A stretch of DNA of 64,000 nt from Streptomyces sp. NBC_00287 (lineage in GTDB: Bacteria > Actinomycetota > Actinomycetes > Streptomycetales > Streptomycetaceae). The DNA lies in NCBI RefSeq assembly GCF_036173105.1, contig NZ_CP108053.1:1860001-1924000 (forward strand). Reading direction: 5' to 3'. Under the pieces are notes generated by a model. It made no database searches, had not been told where the DNA came from, and worked only from the letters and a program-made list of their open reading frames with translations. Position 1 is the stretch's first letter, and each line of letters begins with the position of its first letter. Both the position numbers and the translations under genes were made by a program. Shown here piece after piece: positions 1 to 9,698 of this stretch.

Positions 1-539
1 TCGTCACGGGAGCGCTCGCGCAGATGGCGGGCCAGGGCCCGGTCCAGGCGCCGCAGCACCCGGCCCAGGTCCGGTTCGTCGTGCACCGCCTCGCGGAAGC
101 TGCCGAGGAGGGCCGCGGCCGTACCGACGGCAGTGATGCCGTGCCCGCGTACGTCGCCCATCACCACCCGTACGCCGTGCTCGGTGGCGATGACCTCGTA
201 CAGGTCCCCGCCGACACAGGCGCCGCGGTCGGCGGAGAGCTGGGCGGCGGCGATGTTCAGTCCGTCGATACGCGGCGGCAGCGGCCGCAGCAGCACGCTC
301 TGCGCGACTCCGGCGACCCGGCGGATCTGCCGCAACTCCCGCAGCAGCGCCTGCCGTACATGGAGTATCAGCCCGGTGCCGACCGCGAAGAACACGGCAC
401 TGGTGACCACGCGCGCTCCGATGCCGTCCTGCTGGGCAAGAGGGCAGGTGAGCTTGTACGTGATCGCCATCGCGCCCCAGGCGGTGGGCAACCCCAGCGC
501 GAGCAGCCGGCGGGGAAACACAGCCTTGATGCGGATCAT
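1..539 (-). CDS. SpoIIE/PP2C-type serine phosphatase (partial, C-terminus missing)
   Basis: The N-terminal part of a minus-strand protein runs off the window edge. After a basic start, residues about 10-60 are hydrophobic and look like membrane segments. The SpoIIE phosphatase region then begins: a GGDLYEV metal-site block and a GDVRGHG block (about residue 128, minus-strand codons ending at 158), both typical of RsbU/SpoIIE PP2C enzymes that dephosphorylate anti-sigma-factor antagonists. I chose the ATG at 539 because no in-frame start lies closer to the preceding terminator. The family call is firm. The target is unknown, since no anti-sigma or antagonist gene is visible. Confidence 0.8.
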   Translation of the reverse strand, partial: MIRIKAVFPRRLLALGLPTAWGAMAITYKLTCPLAQQDGIGARVVTSAVFFAVGTGLILHVRQALLRELRQIRRVAGVAQSVLLRPLPPRIDGLNIAAAQLSADRGACVGGDLYEVIATEHGVRVVMGDVRGHGITAVGTAAALLGSFREAVHDEPDLGRVLRRLDRALARHLRERSRD

Positions 540-570
540 GCCGATGGCCCCCCATGTAGGCCCTGTCAAC

Positions 571-610
571 ACAGAATCGGACCGACCCCGAAAGGCCGGT
601 CCGATTCTGT
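571..610. terminator. Strong bidirectional terminator hairpin downstream of pheT
   Basis: A perfect 14-bp inverted repeat (ACAGAATCGGACCG at 571-584 and its complement at 597-610) encloses a 12-nt loop that can extend with a CC/GG pair around a GAAA-like turn. It lies about 80 nt beyond the pheT stop on the minus strand and just upstream of the phosphatase gene, so it most likely ends the pheST transcript. Confidence 0.8.
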
Positions 611-690
611 CGAGGCATGACCCAAGAGGGCTAGTTCACCCCAAGAAGTCACCCTATTGAGTGAGGTCAGTCCCCCACCCCTCAGGCGCA

Positions 691-3233
691 CTAGCCCCGA
701 AGCACCGCTCCCGTGCGCTCGCCCGCGAGGGCCACCGCAGCGTCCCTTGCCGCCGACGCCTCATCAACGGTCAGCGTCCGGTCGCCCGCGCGGAAGCGCA
801 GCGCGTACGCCAGCGACTTCTTCCCATCACCCAGCTGCTCCGCGTTCTCGTACACGTCGAACAGCCGAATAGCCTCCAGCAAGGAACCCGCACCATCGCG
901 CAGCGCAGCCTCCACGTCCGCGTGCGGCACGAACTTGTCGACCACGAGGGCGACATCCTGCGTGGCGACCGGGAACGAGGAGATGCTCGGCGCCTGCGGC
1001 ACACCGTCGCCCACCTGCTCCAGCGCGTCCAGGTCCAGCTCCATCGCGCAGGTGCGCGCGGGCAGCCCCAGCGCCTTGAGCACGCGCGGGTGCAGCTCAC
1101 CGGCGTGGCCGACGACCCGCTCGACACCATCGGCGGCGACGGCCAGTTCGGCGCACCGCCCCGGGTGCCACGGCCCGTACTGGCCGGACCGCACGATCAG
1201 CTCGGCGCCCGCCTCGGCGGCGATGGTCCGCGCGGCCTGCACCGCGTCGGCCCAGCCGGCCGGACGGCCCGCGCCCCACCAGCCGGCCTGCTCGCGGGCG
1301 CCCGCGAGGACGACGGCGACATGGCGCGGCTGCTCGGGCAGGACGGAGTTGAGCGCGGCGATCTCCTCGTCGGTGGGACGCCGGTCCACGGGCAGGTGGG
1401 CGGCGGTCCGCTGCTCCTCGCGCGGGAGGAAGACCAGGCCGGTCTCGAACAGGGCCAGGTCGTGCGAGCCCCGTCCGTCGTTGCGCCGCAGGGCACCCAG
1501 CAGGCCCGGCAGCAACGACGTACGGAGCGCGGGCTCCTCGTCGTTGAGCGGGTTGGTCAGCTTCACGACCCGGCGGGCCGGGTCGTCGGCGTCGAGGCCG
1601 AGCTGGTCGAAGACCTGCTCGTTGATGAACGGGTAGTTCGGCGCCTCGACGTACCCGGCACCGGCCAGGGCACGGCCGACGCGGCGGTGCAGACGCTGAC
1701 GGTGGGTCAGGCCACGGCCGGACGGCGGCTTGGGCAGCGTGGAGGGCAGGTTCTCGTAGCCCTCGAGACGGATGACCTCCTCGGCGAGGTCGTTCTTCTC
1801 CAGCAGATCGGGCCGCCAGGACGGGACGGTGACGATCAGCTCGTCCTGCCCGTACACATCGCAGCCGACCTGCTGGAGGCGGCGTACGACGGTCTCCCGG
1901 CCGTAGTCGACGCCCGCGACCTTGTCGGGGTGGTTCGCCGGGACCGTGATGGTGTGCGGCGCGGACGGGGCGATGACCTCGGTGACGCCGGCCTCGGCGG
2001 TGCCGCCCGCGAGCAGCACCAGCAGGTCGACGGTGCGCTGGGCGGCCGCGGCGGCGGCCATGGGGTCGACACCGCGCTCGAAGCGGCGGGACGCCTCGGA
2101 GGACAGCTTGTGCCGGCGGGCCGTACGCGCGATCGACACGGCGTCGAAGTGCGCGGCCTCGATGACCACGTCGGTCGACGCGTTCTCGACGTCGTCGTGG
2201 TCGGCGATCTCGGTGTTGGCGCCGCCCATGACACCCGCGAGGCCGATGGGGCCGCGGTCGTCGGTGATCACCAGGTCCTCGGCGTGCAGCTTCCGCTCGG
2301 TGCCGTCGAGGGTGACGATCTTCTCGCCCTCGGCCGCGCGACGGACGCCGATGGTGCCCTGGACCAGGCCCCGGTCGTAGGCGTGCAGCGGCTGGCCGAG
2401 CTCCATCATCACGTAGTTGGTGACGTCGACGGCGAGCGAGATCGGCCGCATGCCGACCTTCTGCAGCCGGCGCTTCAGCCAGATCGGGGAGCGCGCCTCG
2501 GGGCTCAGACCGGTGACGGTACGAGCGGTGAAGCGGTCGCAGCCCATGGGCTCGGAGACCTGCACCGGGTAGCCGAAGGCGTTCGGGGCCGGGACGTCGA
2601 GCAGCGCCGGGTCGCGCAGCGGCAGACCGTAGGCGATGGCGGTCTCGCGGGCGACGCCGCGGATGGACAGACAGTCGCCGCGGTTGGCGGTGACGGCGAT
2701 GTCCAGGACCTCGTCGACCAGTTCGAGGAGCTCGATGGCGTCCTTGCCGACCTCGGTCTCCGGGGGCAGCACGATGATGCCCTTGGTGCCGTCGTCGCCC
2801 ATGCCCAGCTCGTCGCTGGAGCAGATCATGCCGTGGGACGTCTTGCCGTAGGTCTTGCGCGCGGCGATCGCGAAGCCGCCGGGCAGCTCGGCGCCGGGGA
2901 GCACGACCACGACCTTGTCGCCGACCTGGAAGTTCCGGGCGCCGCAGACGATCTCCTGGGGCTCACCGGTGCCTCCCCCAGAGCCGAAAGCCTGGGAGGT
3001 GCCCCCAGCGGTGCCGACGTCGACGGTGCAGAAGCGGATCGGCTTCTTGAACTCCGTCAGCTCCTCGATGGTCAGCACTTGGCCGACGACGAGCGGGCCC
3101 TTGAGGCCGTCGCCGAGCTGCTCGACCGTCTCGACCTCGAGGCCGGCCGAAATGAGCTTGGCCTGCACATCGCGGCCGGTCTCGGTGGCCGGCAGGTCGA
3201 CGTACTCCCGCAGCCAAGAAAGCGGGACCCGCA

Positions 3234-3234
<1 letters not shown>
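691..3234 (-). CDS. pheT: Phenylalanyl-tRNA synthetase beta subunit
   Basis: This is the large subunit of the alpha2-beta2 enzyme that charges tRNA-Phe in the cytoplasm. The 847-residue protein begins [15 protein letters not shown]. An EMAP-type tRNA-binding domain follows (about 45-170, with the block [11 protein letters not shown]), then the B3/B4 editing region, B5, the catalytic-like core, and the C-terminal ferredoxin-fold anticodon-binding domain (ending near [11 protein letters not shown]). Its start overlaps the pheS stop by one base (TGATG), so the two are translationally coupled. An extra Gly/Ser-rich segment of about 12-13 residues in the tRNA-binding domain is encoded by a palindromic repeat at 2968-3007, making the protein slightly longer than I would expect. 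Confidence 0.97.
2968..3007. repeat. Palindromic Streptomyces-type repeat inserted in frame within pheT
   Basis: GGTGCCTCCCCCAG and CTGGGAGGTGCCCCCA form an imperfect inverted repeat of about 40 bp. On the minus strand it encodes the Gly/Ser-rich stretch [10 protein letters not shown], lying between TVDVGTAG and [12 protein letters not shown]. Closely similar elements (TGGGGGCACCTCCCAG...CTGGGGGAGGCACC) are, from memory, common between and occasionally inside Streptomyces genes. The reading frame is kept. Confidence 0.7.
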
Positions 3235-4454
<1,220 letters not shown>

Positions 4455-4491
4455 CTAACGGGGTGGAGGTCTGCGAATGCGCCCGCGGCCG

Positions 4492-5628
4492 TCAGGCGAG
4501 ATACGCCGGTGCGGCCACGGGCAACGTAAATCGGAACTCGGCGCCGCCGCCGGCCGCGCGGCCGACCGTGATGGTGCCGCCGTGGGCCTCGACGATGCCC
4601 TTGACGATGTAGAGCCCGAGCCCGGTGCCGCCGCGCTTGCTGCCCCGCCAGAAGCGGGTGAAGACGCGGTTCATGGACTCCTCCGGGATGCCGGACCCCT
4701 CGTCGCTCACCGTGACCGACGTGCCGGCGTCCTCGCCCTCTCGGGGGGACGCCGTGGGCGTGACGTCAATCGTGACGGTTCCCTCGCCGTGCCGCACCGC
4801 ATTTTCCAGCAGGTTGCTGAGGACCTGGTCGATCTTGTCGGGGTCGGCCCACAGGTCGGGCAGCGGCTGTTCCAGGCGCAGCAGGAACCGGTCGGCGGGC
4901 TGCCCTGCGGCGACGTAGGCCTGGATGTGCCGTCCGACGGCGGCACCGATGTCGACGGGCTGGCGGCGCACCTCCAGCCTGCCGGAGTCGATCCGCGAAA
5001 TGTCCAGCAGCTCGGCGATGAGCCGGGTGACCCGGTCGGCGTCGGCGTCGACGGTCTCCAGCATCAGCCGCTTCTGGTCGTCGGTGAACCGCTCCCACTT
5101 GGCCAGGAGTGTGGCCGTGAACCCCTTGACGGAGGTCAGGGGCGAGCGCAGTTCGTGGGCGACCGTGGCGATCAGCTCGGCGTGGCTGCGCTCGGTGCGG
5201 CGCCGGGCCTCGGTGTCACGGAGGGAGACGACGACGCGGCGGACCGGTCCGGTGGGTTCGGTGCGGACGTACCGCACGGAGACGAGGACTTCCCGGCCGC
5301 CCGGCAGCAGCAGATTCCGCTCGGGCTGCCGCACCCGGATGGCGAGACCGCCGTAGGGATCGGTCAGCTGCCACCAGCGCCGGCCCTCCAGATCCTCTAA
5401 CGGCAGGGCCTTCTCCAGCCGTTGCCCGAGGGCTTCGGGGGCGGAGACGGCGGTGATGCGCTCGGCGGCGGCGTTGAAGCAGATGACGTGGCCGTGCTCG
5501 TCGGCGACGACCAGGCCGTCGGGGAGGTCGTCGGGGTCGATGCCGAGCTCGGCAAGATCGCCGGACCGGGGCGCGGGCGGGCGGCTCACGTCCCGTGCTC
5601 CCGGCGCGCTGCTCGTGCCGACACTCAT
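4492..5628 (-). CDS. PAS-domain sensor histidine kinase (soluble)
   Basis: A 378-residue kinase with an N-terminal PAS-like domain (about 30-140), a HisKA dimerisation helix with the phospho-acceptor in VAHELRSPLTSVKGF (about 175-185), and an HATPase_c domain with N (LSNLLENAVRHG), G1 (VSDEGSGIPEE) and G2 (GTGLGLYIVKG) boxes. No membrane segment or signal peptide is seen, so it probably senses a cytoplasmic signal through PAS. No response-regulator gene is next to it, so it is an orphan. It lies in the conserved order with the SpoU methyltransferase upstream and pheS downstream. An in-frame TTA leucine codon (5398-5400) falls in the PAS region. Confidence 0.92.
   Translation of the reverse strand: MSVGTSSAPGARDVSRPPAPRSGDLAELGIDPDDLPDGLVVADEHGHVICFNAAAERITAVSAPEALGQRLEKALPLEDLEGRRWWQLTDPYGGLAIRVRQPERNLLLPGGREVLVSVRYVRTEPTGPVRRVVVSLRDTEARRRTERSHAELIATVAHELRSPLTSVKGFTATLLAKWERFTDDQKRLMLETVDADADRVTRLIAELLDISRIDSGRLEVRRQPVDIGAAVGRHIQAYVAAGQPADRFLLRLEQPLPDLWADPDKIDQVLSNLLENAVRHGEGTVTIDVTPTASPREGEDAGTSVTVSDEGSGIPEESMNRVFTRFWRGSKRGGTGLGLYIVKGIVEAHGGTITVGRAAGGGAEFRFTLPVAAPAYLA
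5398..5400 (-). other. In-frame TTA (bldA-type) leucine codon in the histidine kinase
   Basis: Top strand TAA at 5398-5400 reads as TTA on the minus strand, in the frame set by the start at 5628. It encodes the second Leu of ALPLEDLEG. TTA codons are rare in Streptomyces and need the bldA tRNA. Confidence 0.85.
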
Positions 5629-5681
5629 CCCCGTACCCCACCTCTCACGACGGCTGAGGGGCCCCCGAGCTGGTCACCCTA

Positions 5682-6530
5682 CTAGCTCTCGGTGACGGAG
5701 CGGCACCCTCCGGAGGCGCGCTGTGCACGGGCCGACGCATAGAGACATACGGCCGCGGCGGTGGCGAGGTTCAGGCTCTCGGCCTTCCCGTGGATCGGGA
5801 CGCGCACGACGGCGTCCGCGAGCGCGCGGGTCTCCTCCGGGAGCCCCCAGGCCTCGTTCCCGAACACCCAGGCGGTCGGCCCGCCCATGGTCCCCTTGTC
5901 GAGCTCGTCGTCGAGATCGTCCTCACCGGCGCCGTCGGCGGCGAGGATCCGCACGCCGGCGTCCTTGAGCCCGGCCACTGCCCGCTCGACGGGCACTCCG
6001 ACGGCGACAGGCAGATGGAACAGCGAGCCGACAGAGGCGCGTACGGCCTTGGGGTTGTAGAGATCGACGGACGCGTCGGTCAGTACGACGGCCTCGGCAC
6101 CGGCGGCATCGGCGCACCGCAGCACGGTGCCGGCGTTCCCGGGGTCCCGCACATGGGCGAGCACGGCCACGAGCTTGGGCCGAGCGGCGAGGATCTCCTC
6201 GAAGGGGGTGTCGAGGAACCGGCAGACCCCGACTAGGCCCTGCGGGGTGACGGTCGTCGAGATCTCGGCGATGACGTCCTCGGAGGCGAGATGAACGCGT
6301 GCTCCGGCGGTACGGGCCTCACCGATGATGTCGGCGTAGCGCTCCGCTGCCTCGACCGTGGCGAACAGCTCGACCAGCGTGTCCGCATACCCGGCGGCCT
6401 CCCGCACGGCCTGCGGCCCCTCCGCGAGAAACAGTCGCTCCTTCCCCCGGAAGTTCCGCTTGGCCAGCCGCCGGGCGGCGGAGACGCGGGGGGAACGGGG
6501 GGAGATCAGCTCAGGGCTGGCGGAGGGCAT
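5682..6530 (-). CDS. SpoU/TrmH-family RNA 2'-O-ribose methyltransferase
   Basis: A 282-residue enzyme expected to methylate the 2'-OH of an rRNA or tRNA nucleotide using S-adenosylmethionine. The N-terminal substrate-binding part contains the hallmark block FLAEGPQAVREA (about 35-46). The C-terminal SPOUT knot shows its three motifs: AHVRDPGNAGTVLRCADA (motif 1), WVFGNEAWGLPEE (motif 2) and VPIHGKAESLNLATAAAV (motif 3). ATG 6530 fits the usual short N-terminus; an in-frame GTG at 6539 is the alternative. It follows rplT after a terminator and fits a ribosome-maturation role. The exact target nucleotide cannot be read from sequence. Confidence 0.92.
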   Translation of the reverse strand: MPSASPELISPRSPRVSAARRLAKRNFRGKERLFLAEGPQAVREAAGYADTLVELFATVEAAERYADIIGEARTAGARVHLASEDVIAEISTTVTPQGLVGVCRFLDTPFEEILAARPKLVAVLAHVRDPGNAGTVLRCADAAGAEAVVLTDASVDLYNPKAVRASVGSLFHLPVAVGVPVERAVAGLKDAGVRILAADGAGEDDLDDELDKGTMGGPTAWVFGNEAWGLPEETRALADAVVRVPIHGKAESLNLATAAAVCLYASARAQRASGGCRSVTES

Positions 6531-6558
6531 GTGGCTCACTTTCGGAAACTACACAACA

Positions 6559-6588
6559 GGACCCGCAAGCCCAAAAGCCTGCGGGTCC
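6559..6588 (-). terminator. Terminator after infC-rpmI-rplT
   Basis: The arms GGACCCGCA (6559-6567) and TGCGGGTCC (6580-6588) pair perfectly and extend one or two pairs around a CCAAAAG loop. It sits 35 nt past the rplT stop, and T residues follow on the minus strand. Confidence 0.75.
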
Positions 6589-6622
6589 CTCATGTCACGT
6601 CGGCTCAAAGCCAGCGCTTGCG

Positions 6623-7006
6623 TCACGCAGCCTTGGGCGCGTTGACGTCCGCCGGCAGGGCCTTCTGCGCAACCTCGACCAGCGCGGCGAACGCGGTGGC
6701 GTCGTTGACGGCCAGCTCGGCGAGGATCTTGCGGTCGACCTCGACGTTGGCGGCCTTCAGACCCTGGATGAAGCGGTTGTACGTGATGCCGTTGGCGCGG
6801 GCAGCAGCGTTGATGCGCTGGATCCACAGCTGACGGAAGTCACCCTTGCGCTTCTTGCGGTCGTTGTAGTTGTAGACCAGCGAGTGGGTGACCTGCTCCT
6901 TGGCCTTGCGGTACAGGCGCGAACGCTGACCGCGGTAGCCGGAGGCCGCCTCGAGGATCGCCCGGCGCTTCTTGTGGGCGTTGACTGCCCGCTTGACGCG
7001 TGCCAC
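6623..7006 (-). CDS. rplT: 50S ribosomal protein L20
   Basis: Large-subunit assembly protein that binds 23S rRNA, 127 residues and close to the family length. The basic N-terminal extension ([19 protein letters not shown]) and the globular domain ending in an Ala-rich tail are typical. It is the last gene of the infC-rpmI-rplT operon and is followed by a terminator. In other bacteria L20 represses its own operon. Hairpins lie between the genes here, but whether L20 binds them is not shown. Confidence 0.97.
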   Translation of the reverse strand: MARVKRAVNAHKKRRAILEAASGYRGQRSRLYRKAKEQVTHSLVYNYNDRKKRKGDFRQLWIQRINAAARANGITYNRFIQGLKAANVEVDRKILAELAVNDATAFAALVEVAQKALPADVNAPKAA

Positions 7007-7025
7007 TTGTTAACTCCTTGTAGCG

Positions 7026-7051
7026 GGGCCGTGGGTGTCCTCACACGGCCC
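7026..7051 (-). promoter_or_regulatory. Intercistronic hairpin between rpmI and rplT
   Basis: GGGCCGTG (7026-7033) and CACGGCCC (7044-7051) form an 8-bp stem in the 110-nt gap before rplT. It could be an RNA processing or regulatory element of the ribosomal-protein operon. No function is proven. Confidence 0.4.
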
Positions 7052-7116
7052 GAATTCGATTGGGTCCCGGTCCTGACGTACGGCGCGGACTGATCAAACG
7101 ATCAAGCGCCGATGCG

Positions 7117-7311
7117 TCACTTGCCGAGAAGCTTCTTGATCTTCGCGGCGTCGCCCGGGGCCATCTCGGCGTTGCCCGTGAGGCGACGCGTCACGCGGGA
7201 CGACTTGTGCTCGAGCAGGTGGCGCTTGCCGGCGCGCTCGCGGAGCACCTTGCCGGAGCCGGTGATCTTGAAGCGCTTGCTGGCACCGCTGTGCGACTTG
7301 TTCTTCGGCAT
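7117..7311 (-). CDS. rpmI: 50S ribosomal protein L35
   Basis: A 64-residue, highly basic large-subunit protein that begins [15 protein letters not shown] and ends AKIKKLLGK, a full match in length and layout to the L35 family. It is the middle gene of the infC-rpmI-rplT operon. Confidence 0.97.
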   Translation of the reverse strand: MPKNKSHSGASKRFKITGSGKVLRERAGKRHLLEHKSSRVTRRLTGNAEMAPGDAAKIKKLLGK

Positions 7312-7343
7312 AGCGCCGTTCTCTCCTCGTCGGTGGCGCTCCG

Positions 7344-7367
7344 GTGCCCGGTCGTTAAACCGGGCAC
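7344..7367 (-). promoter_or_regulatory. Intercistronic hairpin between infC and rpmI
   Basis: GTGCCCGGT (7344-7352) and ACCGGGCAC (7359-7367) form a perfect 9-bp stem with a 6-nt loop, and outer CGCTCC/GGAGCG bases can extend it. It lies in the 109-nt gap upstream of rpmI and is a candidate attenuator, processing site or L20-binding element. Confidence 0.45.
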
Positions 7368-7420
7368 GGTGGAGCGTCGTACTGGTTTCGGTTACATCCT
7401 GGGGACTGCGTCCCCCGGGA

Positions 7421-8068
7421 TCACGCCTCGGCGGAAGCCTCGGCAGGGGCCTCGGCGTCCTCGGACTCCGCGGCGTTCTGCGACTTGCCGGGATTGGCCT
7501 TCGCTTCTGCCTTGCGGGCTTCCTGCGCCTGGCGGGCCTCGGCCATCGCCTCGGTCTTCTTCTTGTGCGGACCGAGAACCATGATCATGTTTCGGCCGTC
7601 CTGCTTCGGGTTCGATTCCACGAAACCGAGGTCCTGGACGTCCTCCGCGAGACGCTGCAGCAGTCGGTAGCCGAGTTCCGGCCTGGACTGCTCGCGACCA
7701 CGGAACATGATCGTGATCTTGACCTTGTCGCCCTGCTTGAGGAACCGGACGACGTGACCCTTCTTGGTGTCATAGTCGTGCGGGTCGATCTTCGGCCGGA
7801 GCTTCATCTCCTTGATGACCGTGTGCGCCTGGTTCTTGCGCGCCTCACGGGCCTTCATGGCCGACTCGTACTTGAACTTCCCGTAGTCCATGAGCTTGCA
7901 CACGGGCGGACGGGCGTTCGCCGCGACCTCGACCAGGTCCAGGTCGTACTCCTGCGCAAGCTCCAGTGCCTTCGCCAGCGGGACAATGCCCACCTGCTCG
8001 CCACTGGGACCGACAAGTCGCACCTCGGGAACGCGAATCCGGTCGTTGATGCGGGGCTCGGCGCTGAT
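7421..8068 (-). CDS. infC: Translation initiation factor IF-3 (probable rare ATC start)
   Basis: IF-3 binds the 30S subunit and checks start-codon pairing. The protein shows the N-domain ([15 protein letters not shown]), the linker, the C-domain ([17 protein letters not shown]) and a long acidic Ala/Glu tail. I place the start at ATC 8068-8066, which gives 215 residues (ISAEPRIND...), because GAGGAGG precedes it by four bases and infC genes commonly use near-cognate starts for self-control. Automated annotation may instead use the in-frame GTG at 8092 (VWCYRGGS...), which would put that Shine-Dalgarno inside the coding region. The gene heads the infC-rpmI-rplT operon. Confidence 0.95.
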   Translation of the reverse strand: MSAEPRINDRIRVPEVRLVGPSGEQVGIVPLAKALELAQEYDLDLVEVAANARPPVCKLMDYGKFKYESAMKAREARKNQAHTVIKEMKLRPKIDPHDYDTKKGHVVRFLKQGDKVKITIMFRGREQSRPELGYRLLQRLAEDVQDLGFVESNPKQDGRNMIMVLGPHKKKTEAMAEARQAQEARKAEAKANPGKSQNAAESEDAEAPAEASAEA

Positions 8069-8446
8069 GGATCCTCCTCGGTAGCACCACACGGCGGTCT
8101 GGCGGACAGCCGCGTATGTCTCTGTTGACATAGGACCAACCATCGCGGCACATGAAAAATGCCCCGGACGGGACACAGGCGGGGCTCCTGAAATGCCGGA
8201 ACACCGCCGCGGTCAACCGCGGGGCGCAATCTCGGGTGACTCCACCGTCCGTACGGAACGGTGGTGGCCACCTGACCGGTGACCCGCCGTCCCGGAGGAC
8301 GGTCAGGTGGGAGTTCGGAGCCTCCACTTGTGGGCCGGACACATGTGTGTTCGGCCGGTCGTCACTAAAGGTTAGCAGCTCCCGTCGGTCAGGGCTAACC
8401 GAGGCACTGTCGGTCCCGGCCACCCCGTGCACATATCGTGGGCGTC
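8069..8446. promoter_or_regulatory. infC leader and divergent promoter region with three hairpins
   Basis: This gap of about 380 bp separates infC (minus) from a DUF1844 gene (plus). Three inverted repeats lie in the infC leader: CCACCGT/ACGGTGG (8242-8264), a perfect 11-bp CCACCTGACCG/CGGTCAGGTGG (8268-8310), and CCGGACACA/TGTGTTCGG with one wobble (8335-8354). They could form a structured 5' UTR for autogenous control of IF-3 or L20. No convincing -10/-35 pair was identified, and no small gene was recognised. Confidence 0.5.
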
Positions 8447-8815
8447 ATGAGTGACACCTCCCCCTCGGACAGCCCCGAGACGCCCGACTTCGACGAGATG
8501 ACCCGCGATATCGCCGAGGTCCCCGCCGTCGAGGTGATCGTGACGGTCGCCGTGAACCTGATGAGCGCCGCCGCAGTGAAGCTCGGTCTGACCGAGGAGG
8601 GCGACAAGTACAAGGACCTCGACGAGGCCCGGAAGCTCGTGACCGCCCTCGCCGGACTGCTCGACGCGAGCACGACCGAGATCAGCTCGTTCCACGCGGC
8701 CCCGCTGAAGGACGGCCTCAAGTCGCTCCAGCTGGCGTTCCGCGAGGCCTCGCTGGTCCCGGACGAGCCGGGCCAGGGGCCGGGCGAGAAGTACACCGGA
8801 CCGGTCTACGGCTAG
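8447..8815 (+). CDS. DUF1844 family protein
   Basis: A 122-residue cytoplasmic protein with a DUF1844 core (about 20-100, containing VEVIVTVAVNLMSAAAVKLGL and a helical segment ending SLQLAFREAS). The ends are acidic and Pro-rich. The family is common beside infC in actinobacteria, but its function is unknown. Start choice: ATG 8447 (MSDTSPSD) rather than the in-frame GTG at 8438. Neither has a strong ribosome-binding site. Confidence 0.85.
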   Translation: MSDTSPSDSPETPDFDEMTRDIAEVPAVEVIVTVAVNLMSAAAVKLGLTEEGDKYKDLDEARKLVTALAGLLDASTTEISSFHAAPLKDGLKSLQLAFREASLVPDEPGQGPGEKYTGPVYG

Positions 8816-8819
8816 TCCG

Positions 8820-9548
8820 TCACCTGACGTACAGGGGCTCGCCCGGTGGCGTCGCCTCGGCCGGCAGCAGTGCCAGGTCGAGGCCGCGTACCAGGCGGGC
8901 CCTCAGTGTTTCGTCGGCGGCGATGCGTTCGGCGACGGCGCGGGCCGCCTGGGCGGGGGCGACGGCCGGATCCAGTACGAGGGCCAGGGTGCCGTCGGCC
9001 TGACCGGGCCCGAGGTGGGCGCGGAGCACGGCCGGCTCGGCGGCAACCGCCGCGCGTACCGCCTCCACCACGGCCGGATCGGCGAGCGGATCGGCCGTCG
9101 TACGCCCCTCGGCGAGCGCGAGCAGCGCGGGGCCCGTCAGTTCGAACGGCACCGGTCCCGCCAGGTCCAGCACGACCGTGTCCGCCTTCTCGTGGGCGGC
9201 GGCCTCCAGGGCCTGGTGGAGGTGTACGGCGACGGGGCGGGCCGTCGCGTCCCAGCGGGCGAGGGAGTCGGTGGAGGTGAAGGCGGGCAGGGCCTTGCGG
9301 TCGCCGGCCCGGAGGGTCGGTACGGCCATGTCGCTGGTCTTCTCGTGGCGCAGCCCGTTCTCGTCCTCCTCGACCTCGCCGAGGACGGCCACGACGGGGA
9401 CGAGCAGCCGGGCGTCCTTGAGCGCCCGGAGCACCGGTGCCACGGCGGTGCGGTCCTCGGCCCAGGCCGCGAGCGCCGCGCTCAGCCGGGGGTCGGCGGA
9501 GCCGTCGTCGTCGGGGAAGGGGGAGTCGGGAATGTTCTTGTTCGCCAC
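8820..9548 (-). CDS. SseB-like family protein
   Basis: A 242-residue soluble protein. It has the pattern of SseB/enhanced-serine-sensitivity proteins: a domain with LLVPVVAVLGE, DMAVPTLRAGDRKALPAFTS and ALEAAAHEKADTVVLDLAG, then a second alpha/beta part after about residue 150. The start is GTG 9548 (VANKNIPDSP), since the upstream reading frame is basic and unlike the family. Its stop lies 4 bp from the convergent DUF1844 gene. The biochemical role is not known. Confidence 0.75.
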   Translation of the reverse strand: MANKNIPDSPFPDDDGSADPRLSAALAAWAEDRTAVAPVLRALKDARLLVPVVAVLGEVEEDENGLRHEKTSDMAVPTLRAGDRKALPAFTSTDSLARWDATARPVAVHLHQALEAAAHEKADTVVLDLAGPVPFELTGPALLALAEGRTTADPLADPAVVEAVRAAVAAEPAVLRAHLGPGQADGTLALVLDPAVAPAQAARAVAERIAADETLRARLVRGLDLALLPAEATPPGEPLYVR

Positions 9549-9698
9549 GGTCACCGACCCTATAGGGGGGATGCTCCTGCGCTTGTGCGGGCCCGGAAAC
9601 GCGCCCGTGACGCGGCTCACGGAGTTCTCAGATTTCCCTGACACAGATCTAACCTCCGTCTAACGGCAGCCACAGTCACCGGCCCGACCATCGCGGGC

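Noticed and set aside
564..569. TTGACA as a -35 promoter box upstream of the phosphatase
   Set aside because: No -10-like hexamer is found at the proper distance, and it lies directly beside the terminator stem.
8069..8092. GTG 8092 as the IF-3 start
   Set aside because: It is possible but would place the only strong Shine-Dalgarno inside the gene. The ATC at 8068 is preferred; this remains an open choice.
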